Part shown: positions 1-7,552 of the stretch, in pieces
Layout of the letters: the number at the start of each line of letters is the position of its first letter
How positions within the stretch are numbered: position 1 is the first letter of the stretch
From: JAEXOD01 sp964652025
GTDB taxonomy: Bacteria > Bacteroidota > Ignavibacteria > Ignavibacteriales > Melioribacteraceae
Length of the DNA stretch: 64,000 nucleotides
Assembly (NCBI GenBank): GCA_964652025.1
Contig: CAZYZX010000010.1
Location: forward strand, 62,001 to 126,000
Direction of reading: 5' to 3'
Translations under genes and position numbers: made by a program
Notes under the pieces: generated by a model
The model's database searches: none
Told to the model about the DNA's origin: nothing
What the model saw: only the letters and a program-made list of their open reading frames with translations

Positions 1-3000
1 GCGTTGGTAGGCAGGAAACTATTAAATGGCGCTCTGGATATACTAATAACCTAAATATAGAGTATTCCACTAATGGTGGCGTAGATTGGTTACCTATTGC
101 TAATAATGTTGTAAACACAGATACAACTTATATATGGACTATTCCGAATACAGAATCTGAAAATTGTAAAGTTAGGGTATATGATAATTCCGCACCTGCA
201 TTAGGCGATACAAGCGCTAATAACTTTGAAATTTATTTGCCCTTTGTTAAAGTAACCAGACCAAATGGTGGGGAAAGATTTAAAGTTGGTGTGATTGAAA
301 ATATCACTTGGAGCTCTAAGCGTGTTAATGCGGTTAATATTTTGTATAGTACAGATAATGGAGTAACTTTTACTCCAATTGTTAACAGTGTTGGCTCTGT
401 TGGTAGTTATAATTGGTTGGTTCCGGATAAAGCATCCAAAAATTGTGTTATAATGATACGCAATGCAGATGAACCAACAATGTTTGATTACAGCGATGCG
501 GTTTTTGAGATATATAAGCCTGCTGTTACGGTAGTTTCTCCAAATGGTGGTGAAAGATGGAGAATGGGAACTAACCAAAATATAACTTGGGTAAGTAATG
601 ATATTAATAACGTTAAAATAGAGTTTTCTACAGATGATGGACTAACTTATCCAACTGTTATTACTCCTTCTGTTAATGCTTCGCTTTCTAGTTATTCGTG
701 GGTTGTTCCCGTAGATACTGTGGATTATAACAATTGCAAAATTAGGATTAGCGATGCAACTTCTATGGAATACAAAGATGAAAGCGATTCAAGATTTAGT
801 ATTTACACACCAAAATTAATAGTTACTGCCCCTAATGGTGGAGAAAAATTTAGAGTTGGAAGTAATCAAATTATAAGATGGGAAGCATCTAACGTGCCTA
901 ATATTAAAATAGAATACTCCACAGATAATGGCGTTAGCTGGATATTAATTACAGCTATTACTAGTGGAAATTCTTTAGCTTATGGGTGGAATGTTCCTAA
1001 TACCGTTTCTAAACAGTGTAGAATTAAAATAACGGATATTTCTGAAACCACATTTTATGATGTAAGCGATAACATATTCGAAATTTATCAACCAGCAATT
1101 AATGTTGTATCACCAAATGGTGGCGAAATTTATCAAGCCGGTTCAACAAAAAATATTACTTGGACAAGTAACGATATTGATAATGTTAAAATAGAACTTT
1201 CTACTAATAATGGTACTAATTGGGTGTTAATTACTGCATCAACAGTTGCAGATTCTGGCTTGTTTGTTTGGGAAATTCCAACAACAATCTCATCTACGCA
1301 ATGTAGGGTAAAAATTAGCAGCGTTAACGAAGAAACTCTTAATGATGTATCTGATGGTGTATTTACAATATTTAAGCCTGTTTTAGCTGTTATTTCCCCA
1401 AATGGTAACGAAAATTGGAGAAGTGGAAGCGAGCAAGTTATTAAATGGACAAGCACTAATATAGAAAATGTTAAGTTAGAGTATACAACTAATAATGGTA
1501 TTTCTTGGATAACTATAAACCAAAGTGTAACGGCATCGATTAGTAGTTATAAATGGATTATTCCCGTTACTCCATCTAATAATTGCCGAGTTAGAATTTC
1601 TGATGTAACAAACGAGAATATTAATGATATTAGTGATAATACTTTTGTAATTTATCATCCAACTTTAACTTTACTTTCCCCAGCTGGTGGAGAAAAATAT
1701 AAAGCGGGGAATAAGAAAAATATTACATGGGATTACACCTCTGTAAATAATGTTAAATTAGAATACTCTACCAATGGCGGTGTTAGCTGGAAAATTATAA
1801 ATGCAAATACGCCAGCTGAAAGCAGATCTTATCAATGGATAGTGGAAGATTTCCCATCTACAAACTGTTATATAAAAATTAGCGATGTTAGTGAACCAAC
1901 GCTTAAAGATAGTAACGATACTCCTTTTACAATTTATCATCCTAATATTACAGTTACATCTCCAGTTAAAAACGATTATTGGCGTAGTGGAACTAAGCAC
2001 GAAATAACATGGCTAAGCAACGATGTAAATACTGTTAAAATTGAGTATACTACCGATAATGGGGAAAGTTGGGATCCGGTTGATTTAAATGTTTTAGCAA
2101 GTGCGGGTAAATATAATTGGACAGTGCCATACATATCTAATGCTGTATCAGACTCCTGCAAAATAAAAATAACAGATTTAGATGACCCATTAGTAATAGG
2201 ATATAGTCAGAATACTTTTACAATATATGAACCAAATATTGTTGTAAAATCCCCTAATGGTGGAGAGTTTTACAGAGTTGGTTCTCAGCAAGCTATAACT
2301 TGGAAATCTAACGATGTAGCTAATGTTAAGATTGAGTTATCTATAAACGGAGGTACCGAATGGGAGACCGTAGTTTCTTCAATTTCTGCTGCATCGGGGT
2401 TGTACTTGTGGACAGTTCCAAATAGAGAATCCCAAAATTGCAGAATAAAAATTAGTGATGTTTTAGAAACACAAACTAATGATATTAGTAACAATAACTT
2501 TGGCATATATGCTGCAAATATTAAAATTACCTCACCAAATGCTAATTCTGCTTGGCGCGTTGGAGACTTAGCTACTGTTACTTGGACAAGTAATAATGTT
2601 AACAAAGTTAAAATTGAATTAACCACAAACGACTCTACAAATTGGACTCAACTTATTACTGGGCTTAATGCTTCTGAAGGTAAATATACTTTGCAAGTTC
2701 CTAATACTCCTTCTACAACTTGTAGGGTTAGGGTAAGTGATGCAAGTTCTTCTCAAGTGTTTTCCATTAGTGAATTATTTAAGATATTTAGTTCTAACCT
2801 AGTTGTAAAAGTACCAAATGGTGGAGAAGCTTGGCGAGCAGGTTCTAAAAAAATAATTGTTTGGGAAAGCAGTAATATTAGTAAAGTAGATATTGATTAT
2901 ACAACTAATAATGGTGCAACTTGGGTAAATATTGTTAAAAATGTTGATGCACTTATTAATAATTACGAGTGGACTATTCCAAATGACATATCATCTAATA

Positions 3001-5219
3001 CTTGTAAAATTAGGGTTAGTAATTCTGATGCAGCAAATGTTTACGACGTTAGCAATTCAGTATTCTCTATAAATAAAGCAAATATTACCATAACATCCCC
3101 TATAGGTGGAGAAAACTGGCGACGCGGAACAAACCATTATATCACTTGGCAGGGGAATTATTTATCTAGCGTTAATATAGATTACTCTACAAATGACGGT
3201 GTTACTTGGTTGCCTATTGTTACGGGTGTATCATCTGTTGCAAATGCTTATGTTTGGGTAGTGCCAAACACATTATCAGAAAATTGCAGGGTTAAAGTTA
3301 GCGACTCTGAAGACCCAAACCTTTATTCTGTTAGTCCAGCTAAATTTACAATTTCTGAAAGCGGAATAAAATTGGTTAAACCAAATGGTGGGGAATATTT
3401 ACGCGTTGGAACTAATTACTTAATTACGTGGGAGTGCAGTGATATTGCTGCAGTAAATTTAGAGTTTTCTATAGATGGTGGAACGGGGTGGTTACCTATT
3501 GCAAATAATGTTGTTGCAAATAATAAATCTTATAACTGGACTTTACCCACTGCATTAACTTCTAAAGCTTGTAAAGTTAGGGTAGTAGATGCAAATTATA
3601 TATCTGCATTTGATGTAAGTGATTCTTTATTTACTATTTACAAACCGGGTATTAAATTAATAAAACCTAATGGTGGAGAAGAGTATCAAGTTAACGTATT
3701 TAACGAAATTGAGTGGGAAAGTAATGATATAGAAAACATTAAGATTGAAGTAACAACTAATAATGGTGCTAGTTGGAATACAATAATTAGCAGTGCAGTT
3801 GCTGCCAATAAAAAATATGCATGGTTTACAAATAATTATCCATCAGATGCTTGTAAGGTTAAAGTTAGCTCTTATACAGATCCAACGGTAAATGATATTA
3901 GTGATAATAAGTTTAAAATTTTTAGGTATCCTACAAACATTAAAATAGAAAACACTTTTACTTTTGGAGATGTAGAAGATGTTACTAACTATAAAATAAT
4001 AGGATTGCCGGGTAATAATAATTTACCGTTAGGGCAAGTTATACCGGGTACATATAAGGAAGATTGGAAGGCTTTTTATGATAATGGACAAAATAAAAAC
4101 TATTACGAAGAGTATGATGGTAGTGATAAATTTACTTTTAAACCCGGTAATGCTTTTTGGATAATTTCAAGGAATAGTTTTACAGTTTCTAACACAGTTC
4201 CAACTAAACCAATATCTGATAGTAATTTTACAACTATACCAGTTAGACCGGGTTGGAACCTAATTTCTAATCCTTTTGAATTACCAGTTAATTGGAGTAA
4301 AGTTACTGCACTTAATAACATTACTATTAATGCGGTTATTTATTCCTATAATGGTGGGTGGATTTATCCAAATTTAGAAATGAGACCTTTTGTTGGTTAT
4401 GCATTTTATAATGCAACCAATAAAACAGAGTTAAAAATTCCATATTCTACATTAAGTTTATCTAATAACAATTTATTTAAGCATAGTTTAAGTGATTTAG
4501 AAATAATATTAAAAAATAACAAAGATACTTTAAGCACTGCTTATATTAACATAAATAATAAATATACAAATAGTTTAGATGAAGGGGATTTATTAGCACC
4601 ACCGAGCGAGTTTTGTAAAGCCGATGTTAGATTAATTAATAATAATTTAGGTTTTAGTTATAACGAGTTATTTAAAGAAAGCAGACCACTTGATGAAGCG
4701 GGAATGATTTTTGAACTTAAAACTAAAAACCTGACGGGTAATAATTTAAATTTAAGTTTTAATAATAACATTAATGATAATTGGGAAATATATTTATTAG
4801 ATTGCAGAGTTAATGAGCTTTATGATATTAAAAATGATAATGCGGTAAATATTCCTAAATATTATAAGGAAAATAACTATAAATTATTGATAGGGAGTAA
4901 AGAATTTATAGAAAATATTAAGTCATCAATCATTCCAAATGAATATAAGCTATATCAAAATTATCCAAATCCGTTTAATGCGGGGACTGTAATTAGATAT
5001 AGTTTGCCAGTTACCAGCATGGTAAAAATAACGATTTACGATTTATTAGGTAAAGAGGTAAAAGAATTGCAGAATGAAAAAGTAGAAGAAGGTTATCATG
5101 AACTTTTTGTAGAGATGAATGATAAAGCTAGTGGGGTATATTTTGTAATGTTAAGTGCTAAATCTTTAGATGGTGGAAAATATTATACTGAAACAAAAAA
5201 GATAATGTTATTAAAGTAA
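1..5219 (+). CDS. Giant repeat-containing surface protein with T9SS type A sorting domain (5' end outside window)
   Basis: The reading frame is open from base 3 with no start in the window, so the N-terminus lies upstream; the TTG at 237 sits inside a repeat and is not a start. The visible part (about 1739 residues) has one partial and 13 complete repeats of about 90 residues. Each has a core like SPNGGE-W-G, then ITW, IEYSTDNG and a W-x-V/I-P strand, which resembles the Kre9/Knh1-type beta-sandwich. After the repeats (from about base 3930) comes a region with GWNLISNPF, then a C-terminal segment with YQNYPNPFNAGT and a final KKIMLLK, the T9SS type A sorting domain. The protein is inferred to be exported by T9SS and displayed or released at the surface as an adhesin or carbohydrate-binding stalk. 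No catalytic domain is visible. Confidence 0.85.
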   Translation, partial: VGRQETIKWRSGYTNNLNIEYSTNGGVDWLPIANNVVNTDTTYIWTIPNTESENCKVRVYDNSAPALGDTSANNFEIYLPFVKVTRPNGGERFKVGVIENITWSSKRVNAVNILYSTDNGVTFTPIVNSVGSVGSYNWLVPDKASKNCVIMIRNADEPTMFDYSDAVFEIYKPAVTVVSPNGGERWRMGTNQNITWVSNDINNVKIEFSTDDGLTYPTVITPSVNASLSSYSWVVPVDTVDYNNCKIRISDATSMEYKDESDSRFSIYTPKLIVTAPNGGEKFRVGSNQIIRWEASNVPNIKIEYSTDNGVSWILITAITSGNSLAYGWNVPNTVSKQCRIKITDISETTFYDVSDNIFEIYQPAINVVSPNGGEIYQAGSTKNITWTSNDIDNVKIELSTNNGTNWVLITASTVADSGLFVWEIPTTISSTQCRVKISSVNEETLNDVSDGVFTIFKPVLAVISPNGNENWRSGSEQVIKWTSTNIENVKLEYTTNNGISWITINQSVTASISSYKWIIPVTPSNNCRVRISDVTNENINDISDNTFVIYHPTLTLLSPAGGEKYKAGNKKNITWDYTSVNNVKLEYSTNGGVSWKIINANTPAESRSYQWIVEDFPSTNCYIKISDVSEPTLKDSNDTPFTIYHPNITVTSPVKNDYWRSGTKHEITWLSNDVNTVKIEYTTDNGESWDPVDLNVLASAGKYNWTVPYISNAVSDSCKIKITDLDDPLVIGYSQNTFTIYEPNIVVKSPNGGEFYRVGSQQAITWKSNDVANVKIELSINGGTEWETVVSSISAASGLYLWTVPNRESQNCRIKISDVLETQTNDISNNNFGIYAANIKITSPNANSAWRVGDLATVTWTSNNVNKVKIELTTNDSTNWTQLITGLNASEGKYTLQVPNTPSTTCRVRVSDASSSQVFSISELFKIFSSNLVVKVPNGGEAWRAGSKKIIVWESSNISKVDIDYTTNNGATWVNIVKNVDALINNYEWTIPNDISSNTCKIRVSNSDAANVYDVSNSVFSINKANITITSPIGGENWRRGTNHYITWQGNYLSSVNIDYSTNDGVTWLPIVTGVSSVANAYVWVVPNTLSENCRVKVSDSEDPNLYSVSPAKFTISESGIKLVKPNGGEYLRVGTNYLITWECSDIAAVNLEFSIDGGTGWLPIANNVVANNKSYNWTLPTALTSKACKVRVVDANYISAFDVSDSLFTIYKPGIKLIKPNGGEEYQVNVFNEIEWESNDIENIKIEVTTNNGASWNTIISSAVAANKKYAWFTNNYPSDACKVKVSSYTDPTVNDISDNKFKIFRYPTNIKIENTFTFGDVEDVTNYKIIGLPGNNNLPLGQVIPGTYKEDWKAFYDNGQNKNYYEEYDGSDKFTFKPGNAFWIISRNSFTVSNTVPTKPISDSNFTTIPVRPGWNLISNPFELPVNWSKVTALNNITINAVIYSYNGGWIYPNLEMRPFVGYAFYNATNKTELKIPYSTLSLSNNNLFKHSLSDLEIILKNNKDTLSTAYININNKYTNSLDEGDLLAPPSEFCKADVRLINNNLGFSYNELFKESRPLDEAGMIFELKTKNLTGNNLNLSFNNNINDNWEIYLLDCRVNELYDIKNDNAVNIPKYYKENNYKLLIGSKEFIENIKSSIIPNEYKLYQNYPNPFNAGTVIRYSLPVTSMVKITIYDLLGKEVKELQNEKVEEGYHELFVEMNDKASGVYFVMLSAKSLDGGKYYTETKKIMLLK
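3..3930 (+). repeat. Coding tandem array of Kre9/Knh1-like repeats (period about 270-280 bp)
   Basis: Thirteen full units and one partial unit, each starting near a PNGGE-like motif. Units 5, 6, 7, 9 and 11 have degenerate motifs (PNGNE, PAGGE, PVKND, PNANS, PIGGE). The units are similar in protein but clearly diverged in DNA, so this is an old domain expansion rather than a recent tandem duplication. Confidence 0.85.
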
Positions 5220-5235
5220 ATTAGGAAAATATTAA

Positions 5236-5266
5236 AAAAAAAGACCGGCTTAGCCGGTCTTTTTTT
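5236..5266. terminator. Bidirectional intrinsic terminator
   Basis: A GC-rich hairpin (AGACCGGCT at 5242-5250, AGCCGGTCT at 5252-5260) is flanked by an A run on the left and a T run on the right. It lies between two convergent genes ending at 5219 and 5279, so it can stop transcription from both sides. Confidence 0.9.
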
Positions 5267-5278
5267 CCCCCGGATAAA

Positions 5279-5512
5279 TTATTTCTGCTTTCTTGGTCTA
5301 CCCGGTTTTTTTGGTAACACGGTTTTAACAACTTTTTTCAATGTTTCTTTGTCCGTTAGATCTTCCAATTGACCTTTAACAGCCATAATGTATTTTCTAA
5401 CAGTTTTGCGGTCGTGTCCGCTTTCTTCAGCAATAGCTTTAATGCTTTTACCTTTTGCATACTTGCGAATCATATCGCTAATCTCTTTTGACGAAATTTG
5501 TACAAACGCCAT
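5279..5512 (-). CDS. Small helix-turn-helix DNA-binding protein with basic GRPRK tail
   Basis: A 77-residue protein. The central part (about residues 13-45) contains KGKSIKAIAEESGHDRKTVRKYI, split here as SIKAIAEESG followed by DRKTVRKYI, the pattern of a resolvase/transposase-like helix-turn-helix. The C-terminus is very basic and contains KPGRPRKQK, an AT-hook-like GRP core. I chose ATG 5512 because GAGAGGTG precedes it at good spacing; the TTG at 5527 would overlap that ribosome site. There is no catalytic domain, so it is a probable transcription regulator or nucleoid-type protein rather than a transposase fragment. Possible self-regulation is suggested by TTTGTACAA repeats on either side of its start. 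Confidence 0.6.
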   Translation of the reverse strand: MAFVQISSKEISDMIRKYAKGKSIKAIAEESGHDRKTVRKYIMAVKGQLEDLTDKETLKKVVKTVLPKKPGRPRKQK

Positions 5513-5548
5513 ACTTTCACCTCTCAATTAATGAATTGTACAAATTTA
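5497..5548 (-). promoter_or_regulatory. Putative promoter box and twin TTTGTACAA operator of the HTH gene
   Basis: On the minus strand TAAATTTG (5548-5541) matches the Bacteroidota -7 element TAnnTTTG. TTTGTACAA occurs twice in the same orientation: overlapping that box (palindromic core TTGTACAA at 5536-5543) and again in codons 3-5 (core 5498-5505). The two cores are 38 bp apart and flank the start codon. I saw no convincing -33 element. Autoregulation is an inference. Confidence 0.35.
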
Positions 5549-5663
5549 ATATAATAAAATACATGTTAAAAAGTAAAGAGGAAAGTTTAAAAAAAATAAA
5601 AAAAATGAAAAAAAATCCCTTTTTTTTAGGAATAAATAAATAAAAATAGAGTATAATTAAATA

Positions 5664-6101
5664 TTAATTGGCTAAAACAACATTAGGATTAAGAATTACA
5701 TTAGCTTTAATAGAATTTGACACTAAACAATGAAATTTAGCTTTATCTAAAATACGTGTAGCACGTTCTAAATCCTTTTCTAAATTAACTGTAATAGTGG
5801 GTGTAACAGTAATTTCAGAAAAGATATACTTGCCATCAACCTTTTCAATTTTACCAACAGCATCTGATGAATAATTAACGAACTCTAATTTACTGTTTTC
5901 TGCAATAGCTAAAAAGGTGGTCATTAGGCAAATATTAACAGAAGCTACAAAAAGGTGTTCGGGCGTCCATGTATTGGGCACTCCTCCCTTAAACTCTGGT
6001 GGTGTGGCAACTGTAATAGGTGTCATTCCGCCTTCGCTAAGCTCTCCAATGCGCTTAAACTTCCATGTAACATTATTCTTATAGTAAAATACTTCTTCCA
6101 T
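5664..6101 (-). CDS. OsmC family protein
   Basis: A 145-residue protein of OsmC/Ohr fold. These are small, usually dimeric, cytoplasmic thiol peroxidases or related proteins that act on organic hydroperoxides. Both characteristic cysteines are visible: one in the central helix (SVNICLMTTF, about residue 58) and one in the C-terminal half (KFHCLVSNSIK, about residue 125). The TPEHLFVAS motif before the first cysteine also fits the family. It starts 2 bases downstream of the anti-sigma gene, so it is probably co-transcribed with an ECF sigma/anti-sigma pair and the DNA glycosylase, which suggests a stress-response operon. I cannot tell OsmC from other subfamilies by sequence alone. Confidence 0.85.
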   Translation of the reverse strand: MEEVFYYKNNVTWKFKRIGELSEGGMTPITVATPPEFKGGVPNTWTPEHLFVASVNICLMTTFLAIAENSKLEFVNYSSDAVGKIEKVDGKYIFSEITVTPTITVNLEKDLERATRILDKAKFHCLVSNSIKANVILNPNVVLAN

Positions 6102-6103
6102 TT

Positions 6104-6346
6104 TTACTCACAGTTTTTTAGTCCTAATATTTCTGTTAATTTATCATGCATATCATCTGTTATATTAACATTATAACTTTTATAAAGTTCAATTGTAAGC
6201 TCTAAAGATTTTAGATAGCTTTTACAATTAGGACAATTATTTAGGTGCTCTTTTATTGCAATGCAGTTTGGGGAGTTATTATCTTCACCTAAATTTTCAC
6301 AAATGTTTTTAATTACTTCTGAGCAAGTATTATTAATTTCTTCCAT
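6104..6346 (-). CDS. Zinc-finger (ZAS-like) anti-sigma factor
   Basis: An 80-residue protein carrying the HxxxCxxC signature (HLNNCPNC, about residues 34-41) of zinc-binding anti-sigma domains, with a further cysteine upstream (SPNC). It has no membrane segment, so it would be a soluble anti-sigma factor, possibly redox-sensitive through its cysteine cluster. Its start overlaps the end of the upstream sigma factor gene by 14 bases, the usual arrangement for a sigma/anti-sigma pair. The redox role is inferred from the cysteines and from the OsmC neighbour. Confidence 0.75.
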   Translation of the reverse strand: MEEINNTCSEVIKNICENLGEDNNSPNCIAIKEHLNNCPNCKSYLKSLELTIELYKSYNVNITDDMHDKLTEILGLKNCE

Positions 6347-6902
6347 ATTTCATATATTCGTTTAATTCGTTTCTTAAAAAGGCTCGAGCCCTATGAAGCC
6401 TACTTTTTACTGCTGGTATAGTTAGACCTGTGATTTTTGCGGTCTCTTCTGTAGATAATTCTTCTACATCACGCAATAAGAATACAATTCTATACTCTGG
6501 ACTTAAGTTTTTTATTGCATTATCTAAGTGCTTTTTAAGCTCGTCATTTTCTGCCAATTTATCGGGTGCTATATCCCAATCAACAATTTCGCTTTCGTTT
6601 ATAGTTGCTTCTTCATCATCTAAAGAAGCAAATTTAAACCTTGCATTGCTTCTTGCTTGCATTAAACAATGGTTAGAAACTACAGTATATAGCCAAGTGG
6701 AAAGTTTAGATTTGCCACTAAATTGGTTTAATGATTTTACCATGCTTAAAAATGTTTCTTGCATTGTGTTTTCTGCTTTGTCTTTATCTCTACAAACTTT
6801 AAAAGCAAAATTATAAACTGTTTGTTCGTATTTTTTTACTAACTGAGCTAATGCTTGCTTATTTCCGTTCTGTGCTTCTTCAATTAATTTTTCTTCTTCC
6901 AT
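6333..6902 (-). CDS. ECF RNA polymerase sigma factor
   Basis: A 189-residue sigma-70 family protein with both ECF domains. Region 2 is at about residues 8-80 (VYNFAFKVCRDKDKAENTMQ, then STWLYTVVSNHCL). Region 4 is at about 125-180 (LSPEYRIVFLLRDVEELS, then TAKITGLTIPAVKSRLHRAR), a normal promoter -35 recognition helix. It lies 17 bases after the glycosylase gene and overlaps the zinc-finger anti-sigma gene downstream. It probably directs a stress regulon, perhaps including its own operon; the operon promoter seen at 7561-7590, however, looks like a housekeeping one. Confidence 0.92.
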   Translation of the reverse strand: MEEEKLIEEAQNGNKQALAQLVKKYEQTVYNFAFKVCRDKDKAENTMQETFLSMVKSLNQFSGKSKLSTWLYTVVSNHCLMQARSNARFKFASLDDEEATINESEIVDWDIAPDKLAENDELKKHLDNAIKNLSPEYRIVFLLRDVEELSTEETAKITGLTIPAVKSRLHRARAFLRNELNEYMKYGRN

Positions 6903-6919
6903 ATTAGATGATTTTCTAT

Positions 6920-7534
6920 TTATTTGGTTGCTTTATCTAAATATTTCCATATGTATATACAAGCTACTGTATTATAAGGGTTCCATTTATTTTTAACTGC
7001 AATTTCTTCAACTTCGCTTTCGGTTGGTAATTCTGTTAAATTATAAATTAATTTAATTCCTTTTTTAATTCCTAAATCTTTGCTAGCTAAAACATTTAGT
7101 CTTCCTAAGGTAAAAATTAAAAACATGTGTGCGGTCCAAATTCCTATCCCTTTTACCTTAGTTAGTTCTGCAATAATTTCTTCATCTGTTTTTTTAGAAA
7201 TACCTTTTAAAGATACAACTTTGTTTTTTATTTTCACACATAAATCTTTTACATATACTATTTTAGCTTGTGAAAGTCCAATCTCTTTAAAGGTCTTCGT
7301 ATCGGTATTTATTATATCATCTAAATTAGGTTTTTCTCCAAATTTATTCCAAAAACGTTGGTTTATTTTGCTTGCAGCTGTTAAAGATAATTGTTGCCCA
7401 ATTATATAACTAATAATTGCTTTTAAATAATTAGTATCTTTTTGTATATTGCATTTACCAAACTTTTTTATTATTGTAGATAATGTATTATCATTTTTAC
7501 TTAAGTGATTTATTGCTATATTTAATTGTTTCAT
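6920..7534 (-). CDS. DNA-3-methyladenine glycosylase II (AlkA-type HhH-GPD)
   Basis: A 204-residue base-excision repair glycosylase that would remove alkylated purines from DNA. A helix-hairpin-helix segment (LTKVKGIGIWTAHMFLIF, about residues 124-141) is followed by the GPD loop ending SKDLGIKKG, with the catalytic aspartate at about residue 153. IIGQQLSLTAASKI near residue 45 is also typical of AlkA-like proteins. It lacks the N-terminal AlkA extension, so it is the short form. No FeS cysteine cluster is seen, which argues against MutY/Nth. It is the first gene of the minus-strand operon leading to ECF sigma, anti-sigma and OsmC, a plausible alkylation/oxidation stress unit. Confidence 0.88.
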   Translation of the reverse strand: MKQLNIAINHLSKNDNTLSTIIKKFGKCNIQKDTNYLKAIISYIIGQQLSLTAASKINQRFWNKFGEKPNLDDIINTDTKTFKEIGLSQAKIVYVKDLCVKIKNKVVSLKGISKKTDEEIIAELTKVKGIGIWTAHMFLIFTLGRLNVLASKDLGIKKGIKLIYNLTELPTESEVEEIAVKNKWNPYNTVACIYIWKYLDKATK

Positions 7535-7552
7535 AAAAAATATAATAAAACT

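Noticed and set aside
237..239. TTG as a possible start of the giant repeat protein
   Set aside because: The frame is open from base 3 and residues before this point form a good partial repeat unit, so the gene continues upstream.
1..3930. Regular spacing of repeats suggesting a CRISPR-like or DNA satellite array
   Set aside because: The period is about 275 bp, units are diverged in DNA and conserved in protein, all in one open frame; it is a protein repeat.
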